Below are positions 42,899 to 50,302 of a stretch of DNA of 64,000 nt, one piece after another. Both the position numbers and the translations under genes were made by a program. Positions within the stretch are counted from its first letter, which is position 1. Each line of letters begins with the position of its first letter. Source of the DNA: an uncultured Candidatus Melainabacteria bacterium (lineage in GTDB: Bacteria; Cyanobacteriota; Vampirovibrionia; Gastranaerophilales; Gastranaerophilaceae); assembly GCA_934692485.1 (NCBI GenBank), contig CAKUTX010000002.1, forward strand, positions 124,001-188,000, read 5' to 3'. The notes beneath the pieces were generated by a model. That model saw nothing but the letters and a program-made list of their open reading frames with translations, did not search any database and had not been told where the DNA came from.

Positions 42899-43378
42899 TT
42901 ATTTTTCTGAATTTGTTGCAGTTGCTTTGTCTAACAAGTTTCTAATTCTTAAATATCTATCCAATTCAACTCTGAATTTTTTCAAGTTATGATAGTAACT
43001 GTTTGACATTAAAACTCTGTTATCATATTTAGGGTCTAATATGTAAACAGTTGGAAATCCTGAAATACCAACATCTTCAGCAAGTTCTTTTGTTTTCGGT
43101 GTTGATTCAACATTAACCATTACAAAATTGAATTTATCTTTGTAAAGATTACTTATAATTTTAAATTTAGGCATAAATTTTAAGCAATATCCGCACCAAT
43201 CAACATAAAATACTGCAACCATCGGCTTGTCAGATTTTAATGCATCTTCGTATTGAATACCGATTTTATATTCAGACGGATGTTTAGGCTGATTCATTGC
43301 TGTATAAGCAAAACCGACTAATGATGTTGCAATTAGTGTTGCTAATATCCCAATTGTTATAAAAATTTTCTTTCTCAT
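42899..43378 (-). CDS. Membrane-anchored thioredoxin-like protein
   Basis: A 159-residue protein with an N-terminal anchor or signal (MRKKIFITIGILATLIATSL) and a thioredoxin fold: VFYVDWCGYCLKFMPKF gives the CxxC pair Cys62/Cys65, and GISGFPTVYILD the cis-Pro loop. It probably reduces or relays electrons to disulphides outside the inner membrane, possibly for the Cys-rich pilins of this window. The ATG at 43378 has GGAGG at ideal distance; an upstream in-frame start would add 16 residues before the signal. Confidence 0.85.
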   Translation of the reverse strand: MRKKIFITIGILATLIATSLVGFAYTAMNQPKHPSEYKIGIQYEDALKSDKPMVAVFYVDWCGYCLKFMPKFKIISNLYKDKFNFVMVNVESTPKTKELAEDVGISGFPTVYILDPKYDNRVLMSNSYYHNLKKFRVELDRYLRIRNLLDKATATNSEK

Positions 43379-43458
43379 AATATCCTCCACATGCTTAATT
43401 ATAATATAAACAATAATATTCAACAAATATTATTTTGTTACAAAGATTAACAAAAGAC

Positions 43459-43487
43459 TTGAAGTTTTATATATAATAGTATATACT
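43459..43487 (+). promoter_or_regulatory. Promoter of sigma-70-type factor gene
   Basis: TTGAAG (43459-43464), 17 bases, TATACT (43482-43487). The -10 lies in the first unit of an 11-bp tandem repeat; the second unit supplies another TATACT at 43493-43498. Confidence 0.55.
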
Positions 43488-43538
43488 AAGTATATACTAA
43501 GTCTAAATTAATATATATTTACCCCCCCCAAAAAAAAA
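43478..43538. repeat. 11-bp tandem repeat and C8A9 homopolymer junction in a leader
   Basis: AGTATATACTA is repeated head to tail at 43478-43499. Twenty-odd bases on, eight C (43522-43529) are followed by nine A (43530-43538). Both lie in the predicted promoter/leader of the sigma factor at 43579 and are prone to slippage. Confidence 0.8.
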
Positions 43539-43578
43539 TCGTGTATCTAAGTAGTAAAAAGAAGGAGTTTAAAGAGGT

Positions 43579-44487
43579 ATGAGTAAAAATTCACTAATCA
43601 AAATGAGAAAAGTTGAAAAAAGTTCAAATCCTGCTAAAAACGAAGTTGTTGATGGAGATGACGTGTTGTCCGGTTATATCAGAGAAATTTCGGATTACAG
43701 ACAATTGAGCATCTCAGAGGAAAGAGAGCTTGCAAAACGAGCAAAAGACGGCGATTTGGAAGCAAAAAACAAATTGATTAAAGCTAACCTTAAATTAGTT
43801 ATAACTATTGCCAAAAAAGCTATCCATATGTCGAAATTACCAATGACTGACTTAATCCAAGAGGGAAATATCGGATTGATGATAGCTGCAGAAAAATTTA
43901 ATTATAAACTAGGGTATAAATTTGCCACATATGCAAGTTGGTGGATTAAACAATCTATGTTTAAGGCTATTTCAGAGCAATCTCATTGTATGAAAATTCC
44001 TGTATATATCCAAGAAACGCTTTCCAGATTTTCTAAATTAAAAAGAGAGATGGAAAGAGAGGCTAACAGTCAGGTAAAGACAGAAGATGTTGCAAAAAAA
44101 ATGAATATATCTGCAGATAAGATAGACACTTTTTTGAACGCTTATTCAAAGACTATTTCGATAGAGAGTGGGCTTGAAAACAGTGATGGCAGAGATATGA
44201 ATATTGCAGATGTTATTGAAGATAAAAAGGCATCTGCGACAGACGTTGTTGAATTTGAGGATTTAAAATCAGATATATTGAATGTTATTTCTACATTGAA
44301 AGAGAGAGAGCAAGAAGTTGTAAAACTTCGTTACGGGCTTGAGGATAATACCAAAAAAACATTAGAAGAAATCGGCAATATTTACGGTGTTACAAAAGAA
44401 TGTATTAGACAAACAGAATTAAGAGCATTAAAGAAGATGAGATTCTCCGTGTTAGGTCAACAAGTTTTGACCGCTTATGTAGACTAG
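43579..44487 (+). CDS. Sigma-70 family RNA polymerase sigma factor (RpoD/SigA-like)
   Basis: A 302-residue sigma factor with region 1.2 (DVLSGYIREISDYRQLS), region 2 (ANLKLVITIAKKAIH ... DLIQEGNIGLMIAAEKF ... GYKFATYASWWIKQSM), region 3, and region 4 (LKEREQEVVKLRYGL; TLEEIGNIYGVTKECIRQTE). Region 2.4 and 4.2 motifs are of primary-sigma type, but the protein lacks the long 1.1/non-conserved region, so it could be the main sigma of a small genome or a group 2 paralogue. The HTH has VTKECIRQTELRAL rather than VTRERIRQIE. AAGAAGGAG precedes the ATG. Confidence 0.9.
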   Translation: MSKNSLIKMRKVEKSSNPAKNEVVDGDDVLSGYIREISDYRQLSISEERELAKRAKDGDLEAKNKLIKANLKLVITIAKKAIHMSKLPMTDLIQEGNIGLMIAAEKFNYKLGYKFATYASWWIKQSMFKAISEQSHCMKIPVYIQETLSRFSKLKREMEREANSQVKTEDVAKKMNISADKIDTFLNAYSKTISIESGLENSDGRDMNIADVIEDKKASATDVVEFEDLKSDILNVISTLKEREQEVVKLRYGLEDNTKKTLEEIGNIYGVTKECIRQTELRALKKMRFSVLGQQVLTAYVD

Positions 44488-44528
44488 GTAAATTTTTTGT
44501 AGTGTTTATTTATTAAATAGATTTAACG

Positions 44529-44556
44529 AAAAGGTCATAAAAAAATGGCCTTTTTT
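44529..44556 (+). terminator. Intrinsic terminator of sigma gene
   Basis: AAAAGGTCAT (44529-44538), A-rich loop, ATGGCCTTTT (44545-44554), T run. An apparent ATG at 44545 is part of this stem and not a start codon. Confidence 0.85.
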
Positions 44557-44604
44557 CATATAAAAAGAGGTTTACATTTAACAAAAAATCATTATTATAA
44601 AAAT

Positions 44605-45153
44605 ATGAAAAAATTTGCGATATTAACATTATTTATACTTTTATGCTCAGCTAATATTGCTTATGCAGATGGAGATTTGTGGGATAATTATGGCGATCAA
44701 AACGCATATGGTCAGCAGGCTGTAAGTGATGAGGATTTTCAAAAAGCGTTAGATAGTAAGAAAAACGGGTTTAGGAATAGAAATAAGAAGAAAAAAGATA
44801 AGAACATTCCAAAAGGCGAAAGTTTTTCGCAAAGCAATGAAACAGAAACGATTTCTGATACAGCAAAGGATGTTTCTATTCTTTTAATCCCATTGAATTT
44901 GAAGGTTAACGGAGGTGTAATTCCAGTCGGGCATTATTTAGTTGAGGGTGAAAAAAAAGACGGACAAGTTTTTTTGAGTTTTTATCAAGGGCATGATTTA
45001 GTTGCAAAAATTCCGGCGATTGAAACAGACGATGATTTTGGGGAGCAAACCATAAATTTTGTAAACCTTTTACCTCACGGGGATTATCATGTTCAAATAA
45101 TATATGGTGGACTTGACTTTAATGCATATTCAATAATTGACATTGCTGATTAG
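44605..45153 (+). CDS. Secreted protein, unknown function
   Basis: A 182-residue protein with signal peptide MKKFAILTLFILLCSANIAYA. The mature N-terminal part (about 22-85) is polar and basic with KNGFRNRNKKKKDKN, likely disordered. The last 100 residues are beta-rich (VSILLIPLNLKVNGGVIPVG ... HYLVEGEKKDGQVFLSFYQG ... HGDYHVQIIYGG), like a small Ig- or transthyretin-like domain. No ribosome site; TATTAT (44593-44598) ends exactly six bases before the ATG, suggesting a leaderless transcript. Confidence 0.6.
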   Translation: MKKFAILTLFILLCSANIAYADGDLWDNYGDQNAYGQQAVSDEDFQKALDSKKNGFRNRNKKKKDKNIPKGESFSQSNETETISDTAKDVSILLIPLNLKVNGGVIPVGHYLVEGEKKDGQVFLSFYQGHDLVAKIPAIETDDDFGEQTINFVNLLPHGDYHVQIIYGGLDFNAYSIIDIAD

Positions 45154-45190
45154 TATTGCTAAAATTAGTGTTAAGAAAAGGGGTAAAATT

Positions 45191-46369
45191 ATGAAAAGAG
45201 CAATAGTAATGGTAATTGATTCTATGGGTACAGGTGCAATGCCTGACTGTAGAGAGTTTAATGATATTCCTGAATGTAATACATTAAAACATGTTTGCGA
45301 ATTTAATCATGGGTTGAATGTTCCGAATATGGAAAAAATGGGACTTGGAAATATTCAGGATTATGAAGGGATAAAAAAAGTTGAAAAACCTACAGCGCAG
45401 TATGGGATTATGGAAGAAAAATCAAAGGGAAAAGATACTACAACAGGGCATTGGGAAATGGCTGGTTTGATTTCAGAGAAGCCTTTTGCGACTTTTCCAA
45501 ATGGTTTTCCAAAAGAATTGGTTGATGAATTCGTAAAAGAAACAGGTTGCGGCGGTATTTTGGCAAACAGGCCTGCAAGTGGAACTGCTATTATTGCAGA
45601 ATTGAATGAAGAACATCATAAAACAAAATTTCCAATTGTATACACGAGTGCAGATAGCGTTTTTCAAATTGCAGTTGATACTGATTTAATTCCGCTAAAC
45701 ACTTTGTATGAATGGTGCAGAATAGCAAGACAGATTTTGGATAATGGCGGTTGGAATGTTTCAAGAGTAATCGCTCGACCTTACAAAATTATTGATGGCA
45801 AACCGACAAGAATTTCTAAAGATAGACGAGATTATTCAATGGTTCCTTCTCATACGGTTTTGAATGAAATAAAAGATGCTGGAGATAAGGTTATAGCGAT
45901 TGGAAAAATAGAGGATATTTTTTCAAAATCAGGCATAACTCATGCTATCCATACTGGTTGCAACAGAGAAGGATTAGAATTGACATTAAAGGCAGTAAAA
46001 GGCGAACTTAATCTTGATGAAATTGCCTATGATAAAGCTGCAAAATTTTCAAGTGAAAACTCTTTTATATTCACAAATTTAGTAGATACAGATATGCTTT
46101 TTGGTCATAGAAATGATGCCAAAGGTTATGGAAAAGCAATAGAGGAAATAGATACATTTGTTGATGATATTGTCGAAGCAATGACTGATGATGATTTGTT
46201 AATAATAACAGCGGATCACGGTTGCGACCCAACAGTTGCCGGAACTGATCATACAAGAGAATATGTTCCAATTCTTGTTTTTAATAAAAAAGGAGAAGGC
46301 GAAAATCTTGGAATGATAAAAGGTTTTGATTATATTGCAAACAGGGTAAAAAATTGGTTGAAAATATAG
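45191..46369 (+). CDS. deoB: Phosphopentomutase
   Basis: A 392-residue DeoB of the alkaline-phosphatase superfamily; it interconverts (deoxy)ribose 1- and 5-phosphates in nucleoside breakdown. Metal sites: VIDSMGTGAMPD near the N-terminus, KGKDTTTGHWEMAG with the catalytic Thr, and the C-terminal ITADHGCDPT and GTDHTREYVP. Normal length. The ATG at 45191 has AAAAGGGG upstream; a start 54 bases earlier overlaps the previous gene and lacks the family beginning. Its products connect to the uridine-kinase-like gene at the left edge. Confidence 0.95.
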   Translation: MKRAIVMVIDSMGTGAMPDCREFNDIPECNTLKHVCEFNHGLNVPNMEKMGLGNIQDYEGIKKVEKPTAQYGIMEEKSKGKDTTTGHWEMAGLISEKPFATFPNGFPKELVDEFVKETGCGGILANRPASGTAIIAELNEEHHKTKFPIVYTSADSVFQIAVDTDLIPLNTLYEWCRIARQILDNGGWNVSRVIARPYKIIDGKPTRISKDRRDYSMVPSHTVLNEIKDAGDKVIAIGKIEDIFSKSGITHAIHTGCNREGLELTLKAVKGELNLDEIAYDKAAKFSSENSFIFTNLVDTDMLFGHRNDAKGYGKAIEEIDTFVDDIVEAMTDDDLLIITADHGCDPTVAGTDHTREYVPILVFNKKGEGENLGMIKGFDYIANRVKNWLKI

Positions 46370-46389
46370 TAAAATATTTTCATAGACAA

Positions 46390-46418
46390 TTGAATTTTAA
46401 TTTCTTTTGTATTATAAT
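46390..46418 (+). promoter_or_regulatory. Promoter of the ferredoxin gene
   Basis: TTGAAT (46390-46395), 17 bases, TATAAT (46413-46418). Confidence 0.72.
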
Positions 46419-46425
46419 TGAGATT

Positions 46426-46439
46426 GTGAAGAAATTCAC
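46426..46439. promoter_or_regulatory. Small dyad in ferredoxin leader
   Basis: GTGAA, GAAA, TTCAC lies at the predicted transcription start, a place for an operator or a small leader hairpin. Confidence 0.4.
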
Positions 46440-46470
46440 GATTGTATAAAAACAATAAGGAGAAAGTAAA

Positions 46471-46647
46471 ATGACAGTAACAGTAAACGATTCTTGTATC
46501 GGATGCGGCGCTTGCGAATCAATTTGTGACGCAGTATTTTCAGTAGACGGAACAGCTCAAGTTGATGAAGCAGCTGTAGCAGATAATATGGATTGCGTAA
46601 AAGAAGCAGCAGAAGCTTGCCCAGTATCAGCAATCGAAGTTGAATAG
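46471..46647 (+). CDS. [4Fe-4S] ferredoxin, 58 residues
   Basis: A short gene encoding an acidic ferredoxin. CIGCGAC gives Cys9, 12 and 15; the fourth ligand is Cys50 in ACPVSAIEV. Cys19 and Cys42 are placed as in Thermotoga-type monocluster ferredoxins, where they form a disulphide; the usual Pro after Cys19 is Asp here. It carries electrons for reactions such as pyruvate oxidoreductase, hydrogenase or the NADPH oxidoreductase at 16452. AAGGAG lies 8 bases before the ATG, with its own promoter and terminator, so it is a single-gene, probably highly expressed unit. Confidence 0.92.
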   Translation: MTVTVNDSCIGCGACESICDAVFSVDGTAQVDEAAVADNMDCVKEAAEACPVSAIEVE

Positions 46648-46676
46648 TAATTAATAATATTCAAAAAAATTAAGAT

Positions 46677-46711
46677 AAAAGCGCTCAAGATTTTCTTGGC
46701 GCTTTTGTTTT
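46677..46711 (+). terminator. Intrinsic terminator of ferredoxin gene
   Basis: AAAAGCGCTCAAGA pairs with TCTTGGCGCTTTT (one bulged T), followed by a T-rich run. Confidence 0.85.
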
Positions 46712-46787
46712 TTATATCTTGAAAACAAATAAAAAATATGTTAAACTGAGAATGTATATATTAAAGCAATTTGAAAGGAAGAATGAG

Positions 46788-46850
46788 ATGAAACAAGATT
46801 TGAGAAGAGCTCTCGGGGGGGGGGGGCAATCGCAAAAACCGCACCAGTAG
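46788..46850 (+). pseudogene. Short ORF interrupted in frame by a G12 tract
   Basis: ATG at 46788 follows AAGGAAG by about 6 bases and reads nine codons before twelve G (46815-46826), then stops at 46848. If the tract had 11 or 14 G, the same frame would stay open to 47196 (about 135 residues, Arg/Gly/Ser-rich). This may be a phase-variable or broken gene, a sequencing error in the tract, or chance reading through a GC-rich repeat. I do not recognise the product. Confidence 0.35.
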
Positions 46851-46859
46851 TGGAATAGA

Positions 46860-47196
46860 CAAGCCGAACGCAGACAAAAACGAAACTTATACCCTCGCCC
46901 CACGTAGGGAGAGCAAGCCGAGCGAAGCGTGTTCCCTCGCCCCTCGAGGGAGAGGGTTAGGGAGAGGGGGCCAAGAACGTTGCCGTTTAATGCGAGGCGC
47001 AGTAAAGCCGAGCAGTGTCCAAGATTTATCCCCTCGCCCCTGGAGGGAGAGCAAGCCGAGCAGAGGCACGAGCGGAGCGAGAGGTGAGCAAGAATCAGCG
47101 GAAACGTCCAGTTTTCGTTGTGATTGCGAACGGTGCCATTTATCGCGAGGCGCAGACAGTAGTCAAAAGAGAGGGGGCAAAGACGAACAAATCTGA
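46860..47196. repeat. GC-rich repeat island
   Basis: This stretch is far richer in G+C than everything around it. CCCTCGCCCC followed shortly by AGGGAGAG occurs three times (46892, 46934, 47031); AGCAAGCCGAGC occurs twice (46912, 47050) and GCGAGGCGCAG twice (46992, 47145). Each CCCTC/GAGGG copy can fold on itself. It looks like dispersed palindromic repeat elements stacked together. The gap 46648-47301 holds this, the terminator and the G12 ORF, and nothing else. Confidence 0.65.
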
Positions 47197-47301
47197 ACCA
47201 TGTTCAGACATTTGCTCTATAATATAAAGAGAAGTATTACATCACAAAAATAATAATAAACAAGAACGTAATTTATAAAAATAAGAAAGAGGTAAAAATT
47301 A

Positions 47302-48174
47302 ATGGAAAAAAGAATGAATGAGATGAAAGAGTTTCAAGAAAGAGGAGTACAGATTGCGCAACAAGTGCGCGAGGCCGACCGTCATGCTGAACTTGTTTCA
47401 GCATCGCATGGACTTTACAAAAAAGCCGCTTTTACATTGGCGGAGGTCCTAATCACTCTTGGCATAATCGGAGTTGTTGCAGCGATGACGTTGCCGAGCT
47501 TGATACAAAATTACCAAAAGAAAGCTCTTGCGACACAGACACAAAAATTTTATTCAATGATGTCACAGGCTGTGAAACAATATATGGCAGATTATGGAGT
47601 AGATGACTTGCGCAATACTCCTCTTGCCGACGATAATTATGAAGAAAGAGAGTCTCCAGAAGCCATAGCATCTATCAGAAATTTTGTAACTAAATATTTA
47701 AAAGTAGTTAAAGAATGCAATCCTAGTGCTGAAGACGATAACAATTGCTTTGCCCCTGTATATAGAAATTGGGATAATTCAATTCCGGATGGAGAGAATA
47801 CATATAATTTTACAACGGAAGCTGCATGGGGCGAGAGGCGAGACTATGTTCTAGCTGACGGTAATGTTATTAGAATTGGATATAGTAGCCCAATTGAATT
47901 ATATGTAGATGTAAATGGTAAGAAGGGGCCGAATAGAGTAGGCTATGATTTATGGAATATGGATATATTCTATGATGGAGTTATTGATGAAGGGACTGTT
48001 GGACCTGAGTGTAGAGGAAGAATTGATGCCGACTATAATAACGATTATTTGAAATGTGAGCAAACATCTGCACAAGAAAAAAGAGAACATAAATTTGAGA
48101 ATTCTTGTAAATCCGGCGATTACGTTGGATGTTTTGGTCACTTGTTGAATAACAATTTTAAATTCGACTACTAA
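47302..48174 (+). CDS. Type IV prepilin-like protein with unusually long leader
   Basis: A 290-residue protein. The mature start is FTLAEVLITLGIIGVVAA with Glu at +5 and Ala at -1 (KKAA/FTLAEV), close to the prepilin at 13058. The leader before it is about 45 residues instead of 6-8, and includes ADRHAELVSASH encoded by a palindromic repeat (47384-47404). No in-frame start codon is closer to the cleavage site, and AAAGAGGT precedes the ATG at 47302. The exported part has Cys pairs and a YVDVNGKKGPNRVGYD block. Whether the long leader is still processed is uncertain. Confidence 0.82.
   Translation: MEKRMNEMKEFQERGVQIAQQVREADRHAELVSASHGLYKKAAFTLAEVLITLGIIGVVAAMTLPSLIQNYQKKALATQTQKFYSMMSQAVKQYMADYGVDDLRNTPLADDNYEERESPEAIASIRNFVTKYLKVVKECNPSAEDDNNCFAPVYRNWDNSIPDGENTYNFTTEAAWGERRDYVLADGNVIRIGYSSPIELYVDVNGKKGPNRVGYDLWNMDIFYDGVIDEGTVGPECRGRIDADYNNDYLKCEQTSAQEKREHKFENSCKSGDYVGCFGHLLNNNFKFDY
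47356..47404. repeat. Two palindromic repeats inside a prepilin leader
   Basis: GCGCA, ACAAG, TGCGC (47356-47370), then ATGCTGAA, CTTGT, TTCAGCAT (47384-47404). The second is the widespread intergenic element whose in-frame reading is HAELVSAS. Here it is in frame within a gene. Confidence 0.7.
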
Positions 48175-48180
48175 CATTGC

Positions 48181-48217
48181 AAAAGGGCGGAATTGAAAAA
48201 AAAATTCCGCCCTTTTT
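48181..48217. terminator. Bidirectional terminator
   Basis: AAAAGGGCGGAATT (48181-48194), A-rich loop, AATTCCGCCCTTTT (48203-48216), T run; a perfect 14-bp stem between the prepilin (+) and ruvA (-). Confidence 0.95.
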
Positions 48218-48225
48218 GATATAAG

Positions 48226-48843
48226 TTAAGTTGATAATATTTTTAATGACTCTTTAAGGATTTCTTCAGCAGATGCTTTATCGTTTAATATTGTAATTGC
48301 TTTGGTGATTGCGTTTTGGATTTCTGTGCGCTCATAACCCAACGATACAAGTACCATTTGTGCATCTTCCACTGCTTGATTATCAATTTTTTGCGGGGTA
48401 ATTGATGAGATTTTAATTGGTTCTTTCGTTTGATATGTCATTAATTTATCTTTTAATTCCAAAATTATCTTTTGAGCAAGTTTTGGGCCGACCCCTTTGG
48501 CTCTCGTAATTTCTTTGTAATTCCCGTCAATAACAAAGCCAATAAGTTCAGACGAGTCAAATTCATCTAACAAAGTCAAAGCCATTTTTGACCCAACTCC
48601 AGAAACTGATGTTAGAATATTGAAAATATCTCTATCCTCTTTGCGTAGAAAACCGCACAAACTCATTTTATCTTCTCTATGAAGAAGAATTGTATATATT
48701 TTTATATTTTCGTCGCTAATTTTATTAAAATCTCTTGTTGTAACTTCTAACATATAACCAATTCCGCCAGCTTCAACAGTGACAAAAGTTCCCTTTGTTG
48801 AATTGGTTTTGTTTGCTAAAATCCCTTTTATATAATCGTACAT
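48226..48843 (-). CDS. ruvA: Holliday junction branch migration protein RuvA
   Basis: A 205-residue RuvA: N-terminal OB domain (MYDYIKGILANK), two helix-hairpin-helix motifs (SVSGVGSKMALTLL and RAKGVGPKLAQKII), and the C-terminal RuvB-binding domain (AVEDAQMVLVSLGYERTEI). It tetramerises on Holliday junctions and loads RuvB. AGAGGG lies before the ATG. It follows dnaA by 18 bases and is probably co-transcribed; ruvB and ruvC are not here. Confidence 0.95.
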   Translation of the reverse strand: MYDYIKGILANKTNSTKGTFVTVEAGGIGYMLEVTTRDFNKISDENIKIYTILLHREDKMSLCGFLRKEDRDIFNILTSVSGVGSKMALTLLDEFDSSELIGFVIDGNYKEITRAKGVGPKLAQKIILELKDKLMTYQTKEPIKISSITPQKIDNQAVEDAQMVLVSLGYERTEIQNAITKAITILNDKASAEEILKESLKILST

Positions 48844-48861
48844 AATCCCTCTTTTAAATCT

Positions 48862-50256
48862 CTATTTTTCAATACTACGTCTGATTTCGTAGATGGAATT
48901 TTCAAGTTCTTTGTTTGTTCTCAATTCTTCTTTTATTTTTTCATAAGAATAAAGCATTGTAGTGTGTTTCTTTTTAAAGAATTCCGCAATACTTTCAAAA
49001 CTCTTTTCTGTTAATTCTCTAGTCATATAAACAGCAACGTGACGCGCTGATGAAACTCTTTGATTTCTTGCAGAACTTAAAAAGTCTTTCAGTGAAACTC
49101 CATAATATTCACCTACAGCGCGAGCGACTTTTTCTATCGTAAGTTCTTCTCTAATTTGTTCGCAATTAAGAACTTTTTTTGCAAATTCTAACGTAATATC
49201 AGTTTTTTCAATATCAGCATATGCGCTAACTTTGTTGAAAGCGCCTTCAAGTTCTCTAACATTGTTTACATAATTTTTTGCGATATATTCAAAAACATCA
49301 AATCCAACTTTAATTCCAGCTTGTTCTGCAAGATTTGATAAAATTGCAACACGTGTTTCAAAATCAGGAGGAGTTATATCAACCATCAACCCCATCTCAA
49401 ATCGTGTTCTTAGCCTATCAGGTAGTGTTGGAATATCTTTTGGCAACCTGTCAGAAGTTATTACAATCTGTTTGTTTTTGTTGTGCAAACTATCGAACGT
49501 GTGAAAAATTTCTTCCATTGTGTAAGTTTTGCTTTCTAAAAACTGAATATCGTCAATTAGTAAGACATCAACATTTCTGTATTTTTGGCGAAATTTGTCC
49601 ATCCGAGTGTTTCTGTCATTCCCACCGCATTGGATATTTTTGATTAACTCGTTTACATATTCTTCTGTTTTAATGTATTTAACTTTTAATTTAGGTTTAT
49701 TAAAAATAATATAATGCCCGATAGCTTGCATAAGGTGAGTTTTTCCTAATCCTGATGCCCCATATATAAACAACGGATTATATTTTTTTGCAGGATTTTG
49801 GGCAACTGCAAATGCTGCAGCATGGGCAAAACGACTATTTTCTCCAACAACAAAATTTGAAAATTTATATTTTAAATTCAAATTTGCAGAAGATTGCATC
49901 TGTGCAAGATTATCAATGATTTTACTTTCTTCTGTTTCTGGAAGCGACCGTCTGGCTTTTTGAAGTTCTCTTTTCTTTTCTTTTTGGTATTTGTCAGCAA
50001 GTTCCGCATCAAATGTAATTTGGTAGCTAACATTTTTTCCAATAATCTTTTTTAATGCATCTAAAATTTGACTGTCATAATTCGCTTTAATAACCTGTGG
50101 AGCAAGCGCATGTACAGAACATAGGAAAAATACATTCCCATCGTAATCTGCTGGTTCTAAAGCCTCTAACCACATCTGAAAAGCAGGTGCTGGTAAATTG
50201 CTCTTTAATTCTTCTTTAATTTGACTCCAAAGATTTTTAACTTCCAAACTGTCCAT
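48862..50256 (-). CDS. dnaA: Chromosomal replication initiator DnaA
   Basis: A 464-residue DnaA. Domain I begins NLWSQIKEELKSNLP; the AAA+ domain has Walker A YGASGLGKTHLM and Walker B LLIDDIQFLE; domain IV has the DnaA-box binding signature SARHVAVYMTRELTEKSF. No dnaN follows and I see no cluster of DnaA boxes in the flanking gaps, so the origin is probably elsewhere. There is no Shine-Dalgarno; TAAAAT (50268-50263 on the minus strand) lies exactly six bases before the ATG, which suggests a leaderless mRNA. Confidence 0.96.
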   Translation of the reverse strand: MDSLEVKNLWSQIKEELKSNLPAPAFQMWLEALEPADYDGNVFFLCSVHALAPQVIKANYDSQILDALKKIIGKNVSYQITFDAELADKYQKEKKRELQKARRSLPETEESKIIDNLAQMQSSANLNLKYKFSNFVVGENSRFAHAAAFAVAQNPAKKYNPLFIYGASGLGKTHLMQAIGHYIIFNKPKLKVKYIKTEEYVNELIKNIQCGGNDRNTRMDKFRQKYRNVDVLLIDDIQFLESKTYTMEEIFHTFDSLHNKNKQIVITSDRLPKDIPTLPDRLRTRFEMGLMVDITPPDFETRVAILSNLAEQAGIKVGFDVFEYIAKNYVNNVRELEGAFNKVSAYADIEKTDITLEFAKKVLNCEQIREELTIEKVARAVGEYYGVSLKDFLSSARNQRVSSARHVAVYMTRELTEKSFESIAEFFKKKHTTMLYSYEKIKEELRTNKELENSIYEIRRSIEK

Positions 50257-50302
50257 AAAAATATTTTACTATAAAAATAAATAGAGTTAAATGAATTCTG
50301 TA

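Noticed and set aside
44545..44604. ATG at 44545 as start of the secreted protein
   Set aside because: This ATG is in the right arm of the sigma-gene terminator; the signal peptide begins at 44605.
46436..46633. Leu-rich ORF on the minus strand over the ferredoxin gene
   Set aside because: Shadow of the ferredoxin coding strand, which has promoter, ribosome site, ligand Cys and terminator.
46887..47227. Independent ORFs in the GC-rich island (46887-47069 minus, 46990-47196 plus, 47015-47227 plus)
   Set aside because: GC-rich repeat DNA lacks stop codons in several frames; none has a ribosome site next to its start or a recognisable product. The plus frame is discussed only with the G12 tract.
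48844..50302. Replication origin next to dnaA
   Set aside because: Flanking gaps are 18 and 46 bases, without DnaA-box clusters, and dnaN is absent.
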